Shown here piece after piece: positions 15,946-23,285 of a stretch of 25,964 bases of DNA (position 1 is the stretch's first letter; each line of letters opens with the position of its first letter). This DNA comes from an uncultured Lachnospiraceae bacterium. GTDB taxonomy: Bacteria; Bacillota; Clostridia; Lachnospirales; Lachnospiraceae. The translations under genes were made by a program, and so were the position numbers. The DNA lies in assembly GCA_910578475.1 (NCBI GenBank), contig CAJTRK010000040.1, forward strand, positions 1 to 25,964. Direction: 5' to 3'. The notes under the pieces were generated by a model. The model saw only the letters and a program-made list of their open reading frames with translations. It was not told where the DNA came from and made no database searches.

Positions 15946-15963
15946 CGGTCCGTGCAGTTTTTT
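15926..15963 (+). terminator. Strong terminator after agrB
   Basis: CTGCACGGAC (15926-15935) pairs perfectly with GTCCGTGCAG (15948-15957). The inner T-G, G-C and C-G pairs extend the stem to 13 bp, with the agrB stop codon at the loop, and six T residues follow at 15958-15963. An A-rich stretch upstream could let it work for the other strand as well. It isolates the quorum-sensing module from the Pse genes. Confidence 0.85.
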
Positions 15964-15973
15964 AATCCTATAG

Positions 15974-16174
15974 GAAATTGCTGTAATCTCAGTGGATGCC
16001 GAAACGCAGGCTGTTGAGCTGTAAACGGTAGATAGTGCGTACCTCGACTGATATGAAGAAGAATGGGAGAATAGACTATATTTCTATCACGAGTATCAAA
16101 AGCGGAAACTCAAGGATTTTTGTAATATTGCCAATGGAATTGAGCTATGCTATACTAAAAGCTGGCATGGATAA
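15974..16174 (+). pseudogene. Possible decayed coding remnant
   Basis: One frame reads as protein-like sequence interrupted by two stops (TAA 16022, TGA 16049). The pieces are EIAVISVDAETQAVEL, then TVDSAYLD, then a 40-codon stretch beginning YEEEWENRLYFYHEYQKRK and ending CYTKSWHG before TAA at 16172. There is no start codon and no ribosome binding site, and I recognise no family. The pseB promoter lies in the last part. It could be a relic of a gene lost when the locus was assembled, or chance. Confidence 0.25.
16128..16156 (+). promoter_or_regulatory. pseB promoter
   Basis: TTGCCA (16128-16133), a 17-base spacer and TATACT (16151-16156) with an extended TG at 16148-16149 form a near-ideal vegetative promoter. 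Transcription would start near 16163, leaving a short leader before the GGAGG at 16183-16187. Confidence 0.7.
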
Positions 16175-16194
16175 CGCAAATTGGAGGACGAATA

Positions 16195-17178
16195 ATGTTG
16201 ACAAATAAAACAATTTTAATAACCGGTGGGACAGGCTCTTTCGGAAAAAGTTTCACCAGATATGTGCTTACGCATTATGCACCGAAGAAAATTATCATCT
16301 ATTCCCGCGATGAGTTCAAACAGTGGGTAATGGCGGATGAGTTTAAAGAATACGCGGAAAAGCTGAGGTTCTTTATCGGGGATGTGCGGGACCTGGAAAG
16401 GCTGAGAAGAGCCTGCGAAGGCGTTGATTATATCATTCACGCGGCAGCGTTGAAACAGGTTCCTTCCTGTGAATATAATCCGAACGAAGCGATTAAGACG
16501 AATATCCACGGCGCCATGAACGTTATCGACGCGGCACTGGACTGCGGCGTTCATAAAGTGGTTGCCCTGTCAACGGACAAGGCGGTCAATCCGGTGAATT
16601 TATACGGCGGAACGAAACTGGTATCCGATAAACTGTTTGTTGCGGCCAATGCGTATGCGGGAAATAAGGATGTCTGTTTTTCCATTGTACGCTATGGAAA
16701 TGTGGCGGGAAGCCGCGGCTCCATTATTCCGATTTTTGACAAAATTATCAAAGAAGGCGGAACGGAACTGCCGATTACCGATACGAGAATGACCCGTTTC
16801 TGGATTAGCCTGACGGAGGGCATCGAACTCGTTATCAAAGCGCTTGCGGAAGCGAAAGGCGGGGAGACTTTTATCAGTAAGATTCCTTCCTTCAAGGTGA
16901 CGGATTTGGCGGAGGCGATGCTGCCGGGCTGTAAACTGAAAGAAATCGGCATCCGGCCGGGCGAAAAACTCCATGAAATCATGGTAACGACGGAAGACTC
17001 CGCGACGACTTACGAATACGACAAGCATTTCATCGTATATCCACAGATGACGTGGAACAACAGACAGCAGCCGGATTTGAGCGGCACAAAGGTAACGGAC
17101 GGCTTTTCGTACAGTTCGGATAATAATACGGAATGGCTTTCCGTGGAGGACATCCGGGAGAGATTGAAAGAAGTTTAG
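16195..17178 (+). CDS. pseB: UDP-GlcNAc 4,6-dehydratase (5-inverting), first step to pseudaminic acid
   Basis: A 327-residue short-chain dehydrogenase/reductase family enzyme that turns UDP-GlcNAc into the 4-keto-6-deoxy-L-arabino sugar, the entry to pseudaminic acid. Seen: the NADP-binding glycine motif GGTGSFG (11-17), IIIYSRDEFKQW typical of FlaA1/PseB, the ALKQVPSCEYNP block, the active-site triad T127-D128-K129, and Y137-xxx-K141. All match the inverting dehydratases in place and spacing. Length is as expected. A strong GGAGG precedes the ATG. It starts the second biosynthetic transcription unit after the agr terminator. The next pathway enzyme, PseC, follows after 163 bases that contain a hairpin. 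Confidence 0.95.
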   Translation: MLTNKTILITGGTGSFGKSFTRYVLTHYAPKKIIIYSRDEFKQWVMADEFKEYAEKLRFFIGDVRDLERLRRACEGVDYIIHAAALKQVPSCEYNPNEAIKTNIHGAMNVIDAALDCGVHKVVALSTDKAVNPVNLYGGTKLVSDKLFVAANAYAGNKDVCFSIVRYGNVAGSRGSIIPIFDKIIKEGGTELPITDTRMTRFWISLTEGIELVIKALAEAKGGETFISKIPSFKVTDLAEAMLPGCKLKEIGIRPGEKLHEIMVTTEDSATTYEYDKHFIVYPQMTWNNRQQPDLSGTKVTDGFSYSSDNNTEWLSVEDIRERLKEV

Positions 17179-17205
17179 CTATTGGACGGCGTAATGAGCA
17201 GGAAA

Positions 17206-17233
17206 GAGGGACATACAGGAATGTATGTCCTTC
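17206..17233 (+). other. Hairpin between pseB and pseC
   Basis: GAGGGACATAC (17206-17216) pairs with GTATGTCCTTC (17223-17233), 11 pairs with one G-U and a 6-base loop. No T-run follows, so this is probably a processing or stability element in the 163-base pseB-pseC spacer. I see no gene or convincing promoter in the rest of that spacer. Confidence 0.45.
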
Positions 17234-17341
17234 CGCAGTAAAGAACGTCTGCACGGGGAAGCAAAAGGCGCCTGGCGGGCGGAACCGCTGCCTGCATGAA
17301 ACGGCACGATAAGAGTCTGGAGAAAGGAACATGGCGACAAA

Positions 17342-18559
17342 ATGGAGAAACCGGCAATAGAGGGGGGAACCCCTGTCAGAGAACAGAAAATATATTATGG
17401 GCATCAGTATATTGACGAGGCGGATATTCAGGCGGTTGTGGACGTACTGCGAAGCGATTATCTGACCTGCGGTCCCAAGATTGCGGAACTGGAGAAGAAG
17501 CTGTGTGAGCTGACGGGCGCGAAATATGCGGTCGTATGCAGCAACGGTACGGCCGGTCTGCATATCGCCGCTCTGGCGGCGGGAGTCGGTGCGGGCGACG
17601 AAGTCATTACGACGCCGATGACGTTTGCGGCTTCCGCGAATTGCGCTTTATATTGCGGGGCAAAGCCCGTTTTTGCGGATATCAACCCGGAGACTTATAA
17701 CATAGACCCGGCGTCGGTAGAAAAATGCGTGACGGATAAAACGAAGGCGGTAGTCGCGGTAGATTATACCGGGCAGTCGGCGGAACTGGAACCGCTGCGA
17801 AAGCTCTGCCGTGAAAAAAATCTGGTTCTGATTGAAGACGGGGCCCATGTAATCGGGACGACGTATCAGGGCAGAAAAAACGGTTCCATTTCGGATATGA
17901 CGATGTTCAGCTTTCATCCGGTCAAGACCGTTACGGCGGGAGAAGGCGGCGCCGTTTTAACCAACAGCGAAGAATATTACCGGAAGCTGTTATTGTACCG
18001 AGCGCACGGTATCACGAGGGATGAAAGGCTTCTGGAACATGAGTCCGACGGTCCCTGGTATTATGAACAGCTTATGCTTGGCTATAATTATCGGATGACG
18101 GATATGCAGGCCGCGCTCTTAATCAGTCAGCTGGATAAGCTGGAAATGTTCAGCAAACGAAGGAAAGAAATCGTAGCAAGATACAACGAAGCCTTTTCCA
18201 GACTGCCAGGTATTGTCGTGCAGAAAGAAATTCCCGAATCGGATACTACGCGGCATCTTTATATTCTGCGGATAAAACCGGAGGAATTTTCCATTGACAG
18301 AAGACGGTTCTTTGATGCGCTGGACGCGGAAAACGTAAGTTGCAACGTGCACTATATACCGACCTATTATTTCCCTTATTATGAGAAACTGGGATATCGG
18401 AGAGGCATTTGCCCGAACGCGGAAAAGCTGTATGAGGAAATCATCACGCTTCCGCTTTACTATGCGATGTCGGATGAGGATGTGGAGAGCGTTATCAGGG
18501 CGGTGGAAAAGCTCGCAGGGTATTATCACCTCCGCAGGGGGCAGGAGGAGTTGCGATGA
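17342..18559 (+). CDS. pseC: UDP-4-amino-4,6-dideoxy-N-acetyl-L-altrosamine transaminase
   Basis: A 405-residue PLP-dependent aminotransferase (DegT/DnrJ/EryC1 fold) that aminates C4 of the PseB product. Seen: YYGHQYIDEADIQAVVDVLRS followed by DYLTCGP at the N-terminus, AVVCSNGTAGLHIA, the PLP-ring Asp in VLIEDGAHVIG, and the Schiff-base lysine K195 in FSFHPVKTVTAGEGG. Then come GYNYRMTDMQAALLISQL and the NVHYIPTYYFPYY substrate loop. The start has AGAAAGGA 13 bases upstream. An ATG at 17331 nearer that site opens only a 9-codon overlapping frame (MATKWRNRQ), so initiation may be inefficient or regulated. The 3' end overlaps the following GT2 gene (ATGA). Confidence 0.93.
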   Translation: MEKPAIEGGTPVREQKIYYGHQYIDEADIQAVVDVLRSDYLTCGPKIAELEKKLCELTGAKYAVVCSNGTAGLHIAALAAGVGAGDEVITTPMTFAASANCALYCGAKPVFADINPETYNIDPASVEKCVTDKTKAVVAVDYTGQSAELEPLRKLCREKNLVLIEDGAHVIGTTYQGRKNGSISDMTMFSFHPVKTVTAGEGGAVLTNSEEYYRKLLLYRAHGITRDERLLEHESDGPWYYEQLMLGYNYRMTDMQAALLISQLDKLEMFSKRRKEIVARYNEAFSRLPGIVVQKEIPESDTTRHLYILRIKPEEFSIDRRRFFDALDAENVSCNVHYIPTYYFPYYEKLGYRRGICPNAEKLYEEIITLPLYYAMSDEDVESVIRAVEKLAGYYHLRRGQEELR

Positions 18560-19578
18560 AGCTGTCGATTATTGTTCCGGTCTATAATATGGCGGCGGAC
18601 GGAAAGCTGGAATATTGTCTGGAATCGCTTGTGCATCAGACGATTGCGGATTATGAAATTATTGCGGTGGACGACTGCTCCACGGATTCCTCGATGGAAA
18701 TTCTGTCCGCCTACGAGAAACGATACCCGGAAAAATTCCGTGCGGTACATTCCGAAGTGAACCGGAAACAGGGCGGCGCAAAAAATATCGGTATGGGCCT
18801 TGCAAAGGGAGAATGGATTGGCTTTATCGACAGCGACGACTGGGTGACGCCTGATTTTTATGAAAGGCTGATTCGCAAAGGGGAAGAGAGCGGCGCGGAT
18901 ATGGTGGGCTGCGATTATCATCTGACGGATGAGCACAGCATGAAAATCGGACAGGTGGTGCACAACAACAAAAGAGAGCAGACAGGGATTCTGAATGAAG
19001 AAAAATACAGGTCGTTGTTGGTGGACAGCGGCAGTCTGGTCGTGAAGGTATATCGGAGAGGCATCGTAATCGACCATCCGGGCCGTTTTCCGGAGGGTAT
19101 TTTTTATGAAGACAATGCGTTGGCCAATTCCTGGATGCTGCGCGCAACGCATTTTGAGTATATCGAAGAACCGTTATATTATTACTATCAACACGACACA
19201 TCCACAGTGCATACGATAACACGGACGCGTTGTGAAGACCGGATGGAGGCAGGGCGGCTGATGCTGCGGGAGGCCGAGCAGTACGGGTATCTGGAACAGT
19301 ACCGGCCGGAAATCGAATTTAATTTTACGGTTCTTTTTTATTTGAATACGCTTTTTACCTACATGCAGGGCGTGCGGCCGGTAACATATGGATTTGTGAA
19401 AAAACTGGGGGCGGAAATGAAACGAAGCTTTCCTGATTTTCAGAAAAATCCATATTACTGCGAAAGAGTACATGCGGAAGAAAAGAAGCTGGCCGCGATG
19501 CAGATGCGCTCTACGGTATGGTTCATACTGTATTATAAGTTATTGTGGGGCTATCGCAATTTCAGAAAAAGATTTTAA
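18556..19578 (+). CDS. Family 2 glycosyltransferase in the Pse block
   Basis: A 340-residue GT2 transferase. Seen: LSIIVPVYNMAADGKLEYCLESL, AVDDCSTDSS (nucleotide-binding DD about 37-38), NRKQGGAKNIGMGLAKGEWIGFIDSDDWV with the DSDD metal site, VVKVYRRGIV, and FYEDNALANSWMLRA as the acceptor-side ED motif. The start ATG shares bases with the pseC stop and has GGAGGAG upstream, so it is tightly coupled to pseC. That position suggests a sugar linked to, or next to, the pseudaminic acid. However, a GT2 with DxD motifs is not a recognised CMP-sugar transferase, so I do not call it the Pse transferase. Confidence 0.85.
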   Translation: MKLSIIVPVYNMAADGKLEYCLESLVHQTIADYEIIAVDDCSTDSSMEILSAYEKRYPEKFRAVHSEVNRKQGGAKNIGMGLAKGEWIGFIDSDDWVTPDFYERLIRKGEESGADMVGCDYHLTDEHSMKIGQVVHNNKREQTGILNEEKYRSLLVDSGSLVVKVYRRGIVIDHPGRFPEGIFYEDNALANSWMLRATHFEYIEEPLYYYYQHDTSTVHTITRTRCEDRMEAGRLMLREAEQYGYLEQYRPEIEFNFTVLFYLNTLFTYMQGVRPVTYGFVKKLGAEMKRSFPDFQKNPYYCERVHAEEKKLAAMQMRSTVWFILYYKLLWGYRNFRKRF

Positions 19579-19607
19579 CGAAACGGACGGCAGAAGTGGG
19601 AGAGTAT

Positions 19608-21845
19608 ATGAAAATTACAGGGAAATCAAAGGTTTTATATATAATCGGTGTATGCTGCATTATTTTTTTATTATGGCTTGGAGATGAAGGGAATAATCCG
19701 CTTGCCTATTTTGGGTCTGAAATGCAGTATTCGTTCGGTATACTGGATTCAAACAACGCACTGGTAATTACGGAATCCGTTGCCCGGACAGGTATTGCGG
19801 CGAGCACGCCGCAGCTTGTGGTGAACCGTGGAACTTATACGATTCATTTCAGTTATTTGGCGGAAATGGCGGGAAACTCGGTGGAATTGTGGGAACAGGG
19901 AAGTAAAGTGGCCGGCTGGCCCCTGGACCCGGCGCAGAACGTTTTCACACAGGAATTTTCGCTGGCAAAGGACGCTAAACAGCTGTGTCTCAGGGTATAT
20001 TACGGCGGAGAAGGCTCTTTTTCCATTCAGCGAATCGAACTGGTTCCGAGAACGCTTTTTTATACGGACACCTATTTCATGATTTTGCTGTTCGTGCTTT
20101 TTAATATTGCCGGTTATACCCTTTATCAGAGACATCAGCAGACGCCGATTGCACAGGATAAACTGGTGGATGCCTGTATCATAGCCGGAGTCGCATTGCT
20201 TGCGATGTCTCCGATGTTCTCTACCTATCTTTATAACGGGGACGACCTGTGTTATCATCTGGCGCGGATGGAGGGAATCAAAGACTGTATGCTGGACGGA
20301 CAGATACCGGCCATTATTATGCCGGATGCCCTGAAAGGAAACGGATATCTGAATGCGATGTATCCGTATTTGTTTCTGTATATCGGCGCTGTTTTGAGAA
20401 TCTGCAGAGTATCGCTTGGACTGTCTTATAAAATGGTGGTTTTCTGTGCGAATCTGGGTGCGGCATTGTGCGCTTATTATGCGTTTAAATCCGTTTCCAA
20501 ATCCCGCAGGACTGTTATTCTGGGAGTGGTTCTGTATACATTGATGCCTTACCGTTTTACCAATATTTTTTCCAGAGGAGATTTGGGGGAAACGCTGGCG
20601 CTTACCTTCTGGCCGCTCGTCATCGTTGGCATGTATCATATTCTGCTCGGCGACAGGAAGAAGTGGTATTTTCTTGTGATTGGTTTCAGCGGCATATTGC
20701 AGAGCCATATTTTGAGCATTATGTTCGTGATGGCGTTCTGCCTGATTTCATTCCTAGCATTTTTCGGGAATATGTGGAAAGAAAAGCGCTATATTGAAAT
20801 CGCAAAGGCGGCAGGACTTACGGTTTTGCTGAATCTGTGGTTTCTCGTGCCGTTTCTGTACTATTATTTTAAAGAACCGCTTGGCACGGAACTTCTGCGG
20901 TGGAGCGGTTATTTTGACCAGTCCATTAATCCGTCGAATCTCGTGCAGTCCATCAGTTTGTACAATAAGCAGTATTTTTCGTTGGGGCTGCCGCTGCTCG
21001 GCTGTATCGGCATCGGCGTGCTGCATCTTGTATGCGATAAAAAGAAAATGGAGAATCGGCTTGACCGGTATCTTTTCTTTTTGTTGATACTGGGCGTGAT
21101 TCTGACCTGGATGACGACAGGATATTTTCCGAGCAAAGACATGCGCAGGAACGGATTGCTCGATTCGGTTATGACCATGCTGCAGTTCCCGTGGAGATTT
21201 TTAGGTCCGGCCTGTACCTGCTTTTTGTTTGCCGGCCTTATCTGGCTGTCCAAATCGGAGATATTAAAGCCCTATAAAAACCTGATTTTTGCGCTCTTTA
21301 TCGGCTTGAATCTGCTGACGGTGCAGACAATTCCGACGGATAACATTCATATGCCGTACAGCAGTTCGGCGGCGACGGCGTCCAAAGGACATGGCAGTAA
21401 GATGGCTGCGAATATCGGCATCTTCTACCCGCATGAATGGCGGTTGGAAGGCATTACGGATGATAAGCTGGTGACGAGCGTGCTCGTGTCCGATTTGAAT
21501 CATGTAAGCGTTATCAATTACAGTAAAACGGGAACCCGGGCAAAGGCGGTTTATTCGACGGATATGGAAGGAAATTATCTGGAAATGCCGATTTTGAATT
21601 ATGCGGGTTATCGCGCATGGGACGAGAACGGTAAGAAACTGGAAATTCTGGAAGGAGACGACCACCGCATCCGGGTGGAGCTGACGGGGGACGGGAAGGA
21701 ACATGAAATTCATGTCCGTTTTGGACCCGTGCCGGGATTTTTGGCCGCGAGTGCGGTATCGCTTCTGACGGTGGCGGGAATCGGCTGGCTGTACTGGCGG
21801 AAGCGGAAAAAGCCGGTGCAGCGGGCGGAAGTTATGGCTGAATAA
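19608..21845 (+). CDS. Large GT-C/YfhO-like membrane protein
   Basis: A 745-residue polytopic protein. Seen: a first membrane helix (about 8-26), an extracytoplasmic beta-rich domain (about 45-150), then about ten membrane helices. The first large loop has YNGDDLCYHLARMEGIKDC, with D212-D213 and H217, the acidic-plus-His pattern of GT-C type proteins. It continues with GYLNAMYPYLFLYIG and IFSRGDLGETLALTFWPLVIV. A second beta-rich domain with a GYRAWDENGKK segment and a final helix (about 710-732) follow; that C-terminal pattern resembles YfhO-like proteins. The closest family memory is the 6-pyruvoyl-tetrahydropterin-synthase-related membrane proteins. Probable role: transfer of a lipid-linked sugar outside the cell. 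ATG at 19608 has GGGAGAG; an upstream ATG (19545) lies inside the previous gene. Its stop lies 25 bases from the stop of convergent pseG. Confidence 0.7.
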   Translation: MKITGKSKVLYIIGVCCIIFLLWLGDEGNNPLAYFGSEMQYSFGILDSNNALVITESVARTGIAASTPQLVVNRGTYTIHFSYLAEMAGNSVELWEQGSKVAGWPLDPAQNVFTQEFSLAKDAKQLCLRVYYGGEGSFSIQRIELVPRTLFYTDTYFMILLFVLFNIAGYTLYQRHQQTPIAQDKLVDACIIAGVALLAMSPMFSTYLYNGDDLCYHLARMEGIKDCMLDGQIPAIIMPDALKGNGYLNAMYPYLFLYIGAVLRICRVSLGLSYKMVVFCANLGAALCAYYAFKSVSKSRRTVILGVVLYTLMPYRFTNIFSRGDLGETLALTFWPLVIVGMYHILLGDRKKWYFLVIGFSGILQSHILSIMFVMAFCLISFLAFFGNMWKEKRYIEIAKAAGLTVLLNLWFLVPFLYYYFKEPLGTELLRWSGYFDQSINPSNLVQSISLYNKQYFSLGLPLLGCIGIGVLHLVCDKKKMENRLDRYLFFLLILGVILTWMTTGYFPSKDMRRNGLLDSVMTMLQFPWRFLGPACTCFLFAGLIWLSKSEILKPYKNLIFALFIGLNLLTVQTIPTDNIHMPYSSSAATASKGHGSKMAANIGIFYPHEWRLEGITDDKLVTSVLVSDLNHVSVINYSKTGTRAKAVYSTDMEGNYLEMPILNYAGYRAWDENGKKLEILEGDDHRIRVELTGDGKEHEIHVRFGPVPGFLAASAVSLLTVAGIGWLYWRKRKKPVQRAEVMAE

Positions 21846-21870
21846 TGTGGCAGCGGGACAGGGGAAGGCT

Positions 21871-22986
21871 TTACCCTCCTGTTGGTGTTTCAAAATTTTT
21901 TAAGGCGGATGCAATCCGGAAGGCCCCTCTGCCGTCGATGAAAGTTCTCATACGCTGAGAACTTTCTTTGCGTTCTGAATAAGAATCTTTATGACGGTTC
22001 AGAAATGCAATCAGACCATCGACCGTTTTTTCTAAAGAAACGCATGCGTCGCCCGCGCAGAGGATGATTTTCTTATCAGAAAACGTTTCGACGGCGTGGC
22101 GCTGGTTGTCCGCGGTCACAACGCTGACGGAAGGCACGCCGACGGCGCAGAGCTCGTATAGAGTCGTTCCACCCGCGGAAATGCCCAGGTCGCATTGTTT
22201 CATAAGAGCGGCCATATCCTGTACATTTGTATGAATGTGGATTGTGGGATAACATAACGCAAGCTGTTCCAATTCCTGAAAATGCGAATTAAGACGGCTT
22301 GTGATAACATGATAATGCAGATTTTGTAAAAAGGCTGTGGAATCGTCGGTGGGCGCACCGAATTTGTCCGCTGAATCCGCCGTATTCGATACCGTGATAT
22401 CATAAATTCGTTGAAACAGCGCGCCGATGATATTGCAGGCATCAGTTCCGCCTGCGGATAAGAAAATATCCCTGACTTTTGGCCTTGCTTCATAAGAAAC
22501 ATTCTGAAACTGTTCCCGGAGCGGCGTATAAGCTGCGCCTGTCAGTCTGTGCGCGGCCTTGCGGTAACAGGCTGGTTCTTCTTCCATATCATAGTTGACG
22601 ATAAAATCCACCGGATAATCGAATGCGAGCAGGTCGTCCAGATAAGCCGTCGGGCAGTATTTCTGAAGTTCGGCAAGATATGTTTCCGTTACAAAATAGG
22701 AATCAACGAAAAGCTTAACATCGGCATCAGGAGCTTCTTTCAGAACTTTTTTCAAAGCGGGAAGCTCTTTTTCCGGCGCCTGATAATCGCTGTGAAGGCA
22801 GATGGCCGGAAATTCATCCGGAAAAGCAAAACGTTCTTTTAATATCGAAACGCTGTTTTCATCAGAGACAAGAAAACGGACTCCCATAGAGAGGGAAGCG
22901 CAGGCCCTTGCAATGGATAAGCAGCGCATGATGTGCCCGGTTGCGATTTCTTCGTTTCCATCGGTTCTGAAATATACGACAGACAT
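21871..22986 (-). CDS. pseG: UDP-2,4-diacetamido-trideoxy-altropyranose hydrolase
   Basis: A 371-residue GT-B-like hydrolase that removes UDP from the 2,4-diacetamido sugar before condensation with phosphoenolpyruvate. Seen: the N-terminal YFRTDGNEEIATGHIMRCLSIA with the essential His (H18), DSYFVT, the donor-domain start DIFLSAGGTDACNI, and the UDP-binding GISAGGTTLYELCAVGVPSV with its Glu. The protein is longer than the roughly 275-residue Campylobacter enzyme; some of the extra length lies in an inserted segment around 200-230, and no GNAT (PseH) domain is fused. The ATG (CAT at 22984-22986) has AAAGGAT upstream on the minus strand. A much longer open frame exists upstream but carries no family sequence. 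It is the only minus-strand gene here, divergent from pseF and convergent with the GT-C gene. Confidence 0.92.
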   Translation of the reverse strand: MSVVYFRTDGNEEIATGHIMRCLSIARACASLSMGVRFLVSDENSVSILKERFAFPDEFPAICLHSDYQAPEKELPALKKVLKEAPDADVKLFVDSYFVTETYLAELQKYCPTAYLDDLLAFDYPVDFIVNYDMEEEPACYRKAAHRLTGAAYTPLREQFQNVSYEARPKVRDIFLSAGGTDACNIIGALFQRIYDITVSNTADSADKFGAPTDDSTAFLQNLHYHVITSRLNSHFQELEQLALCYPTIHIHTNVQDMAALMKQCDLGISAGGTTLYELCAVGVPSVSVVTADNQRHAVETFSDKKIILCAGDACVSLEKTVDGLIAFLNRHKDSYSERKESSQRMRTFIDGRGAFRIASALKNFETPTGG

Positions 22987-23014
22987 GATAATATCCTTTC
23001 CTGAAACCTGATAC

Positions 23015-23047
23015 ACGGCGGCCCGGCCCATACACATATGCCGCCGT
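23015..23047 (-). promoter_or_regulatory. GC-rich hairpin in the pseG leader
   Basis: On the minus strand ACGGCGGC (23047-23040) pairs with GCCGCCGT (23022-23015) around a 17-base loop. It falls in the expected 5' leader of pseG, about 28 bases before the start codon, and could hinder or regulate translation. There is no T-run. Confidence 0.45.
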
Positions 23048-23060
23048 CCCGTTTTCCCAC

Positions 23061-23088
23061 ATTTTATCACGAAAGCCCTCCTATGCAA
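23061..23088 (-). promoter_or_regulatory. pseG promoter
   Basis: Read on the minus strand, TTGCAT (23088-23083), a 16-base spacer and TAAAAT (23066-23061) make a plausible vegetative promoter. Transcription would start near 23054. Its -35 occupies the place where a -35 for the divergent pseF promoter would lie, so the two are likely to compete. Confidence 0.5.
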
Positions 23089-23102
23089 AGCCCAAACTCC
23101 TG

Positions 23103-23111
23103 TGCTATAAT
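23103..23111 (+). promoter_or_regulatory. pseF promoter, extended -10
   Basis: TGCTATAAT (23103-23111) is an extended -10 with a perfect TATAAT hexamer. The hexamer 17 bases upstream (ATGCAA) is a poor -35. The start of transcription should be near 23118, the first base before the leader hairpin. Confidence 0.65.
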
Positions 23112-23132
23112 GTACCCAGTGCAAAAGAAAAA

Positions 23133-23153
23133 CAAGCGGCTGCGAAGCAGACA
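23133..23153 (+). repeat. Direct repeat copy 1 (21 bp) in the pseF leader
   Basis: The core AGCGGCTGCGAAGCAGAC with CA before it and A after it is identical to 23251-23271. It forms a mini-hairpin CTGC-GAA-GCAG. Here it is the apical part of the long leader hairpin. Confidence 0.8.
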
Positions 23154-23250
23154 TTTGTTTTTCTTGCACGGGAAACGAGCAAAGGTCCGATGAAATCGGA
23201 CAGGGAGCGCGTGAGCGCGGGTTTGCGAGTAACATAGAGAGGAAAGAAGG

Positions 23251-23271
23251 CAAGCGGCTGCGAAGCAGACA
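23251..23271 (+). repeat. Direct repeat copy 2 (21 bp) next to the pseF ribosome binding site
   Basis: An exact second copy of the 23133-23153 repeat, ending 3 bases before GGGGG (23275-23279). Its CTGC-GAA-GCAG hairpin lies close enough to influence ribosome access. Confidence 0.8.
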
Positions 23272-23285
23272 AACGGGGGTATCGT

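Larger units (their letters stand above)
23118..23285 (+). ncRNA. Structured 5' leader of pseF with a repeated hairpin module
   Basis: About 165 nt between the promoter and pseF fold almost completely. Hairpin 1: GTGCAA (23119-23124) and GAAAAACAA (23127-23135) pair with 23155-23169, a 15-bp stem with a 2-base bulge, capped by CTGC-GAA-GCAG (23140-23150). A second domain is closed by GCAAA (23179-23183) with TTTGC (23222-23226). It encloses GTCCGAT-GAA-ATCGGAC (23185-23201) and GCGC-GTGA-GCGC (23207-23218), giving a three-way junction with a GNRA-type loop. The 21 bases at 23133-23153 recur exactly at 23251-23271, just before the GGGGG ribosome binding site. No known riboswitch class is recognised. 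It could be a cis-regulatory RNA or a member of an interspersed repeat family. Confidence 0.55.

Noticed and set aside
19749..20708. A minus-strand frame of 319 codons
   Set aside because: It lies antisense to the large membrane protein and shows no family motif.
21858..21884. A bidirectional terminator between the large membrane protein gene and pseG
   Set aside because: Only ACAGG/CCTGT pairs cleanly and there is no T-run on either strand.
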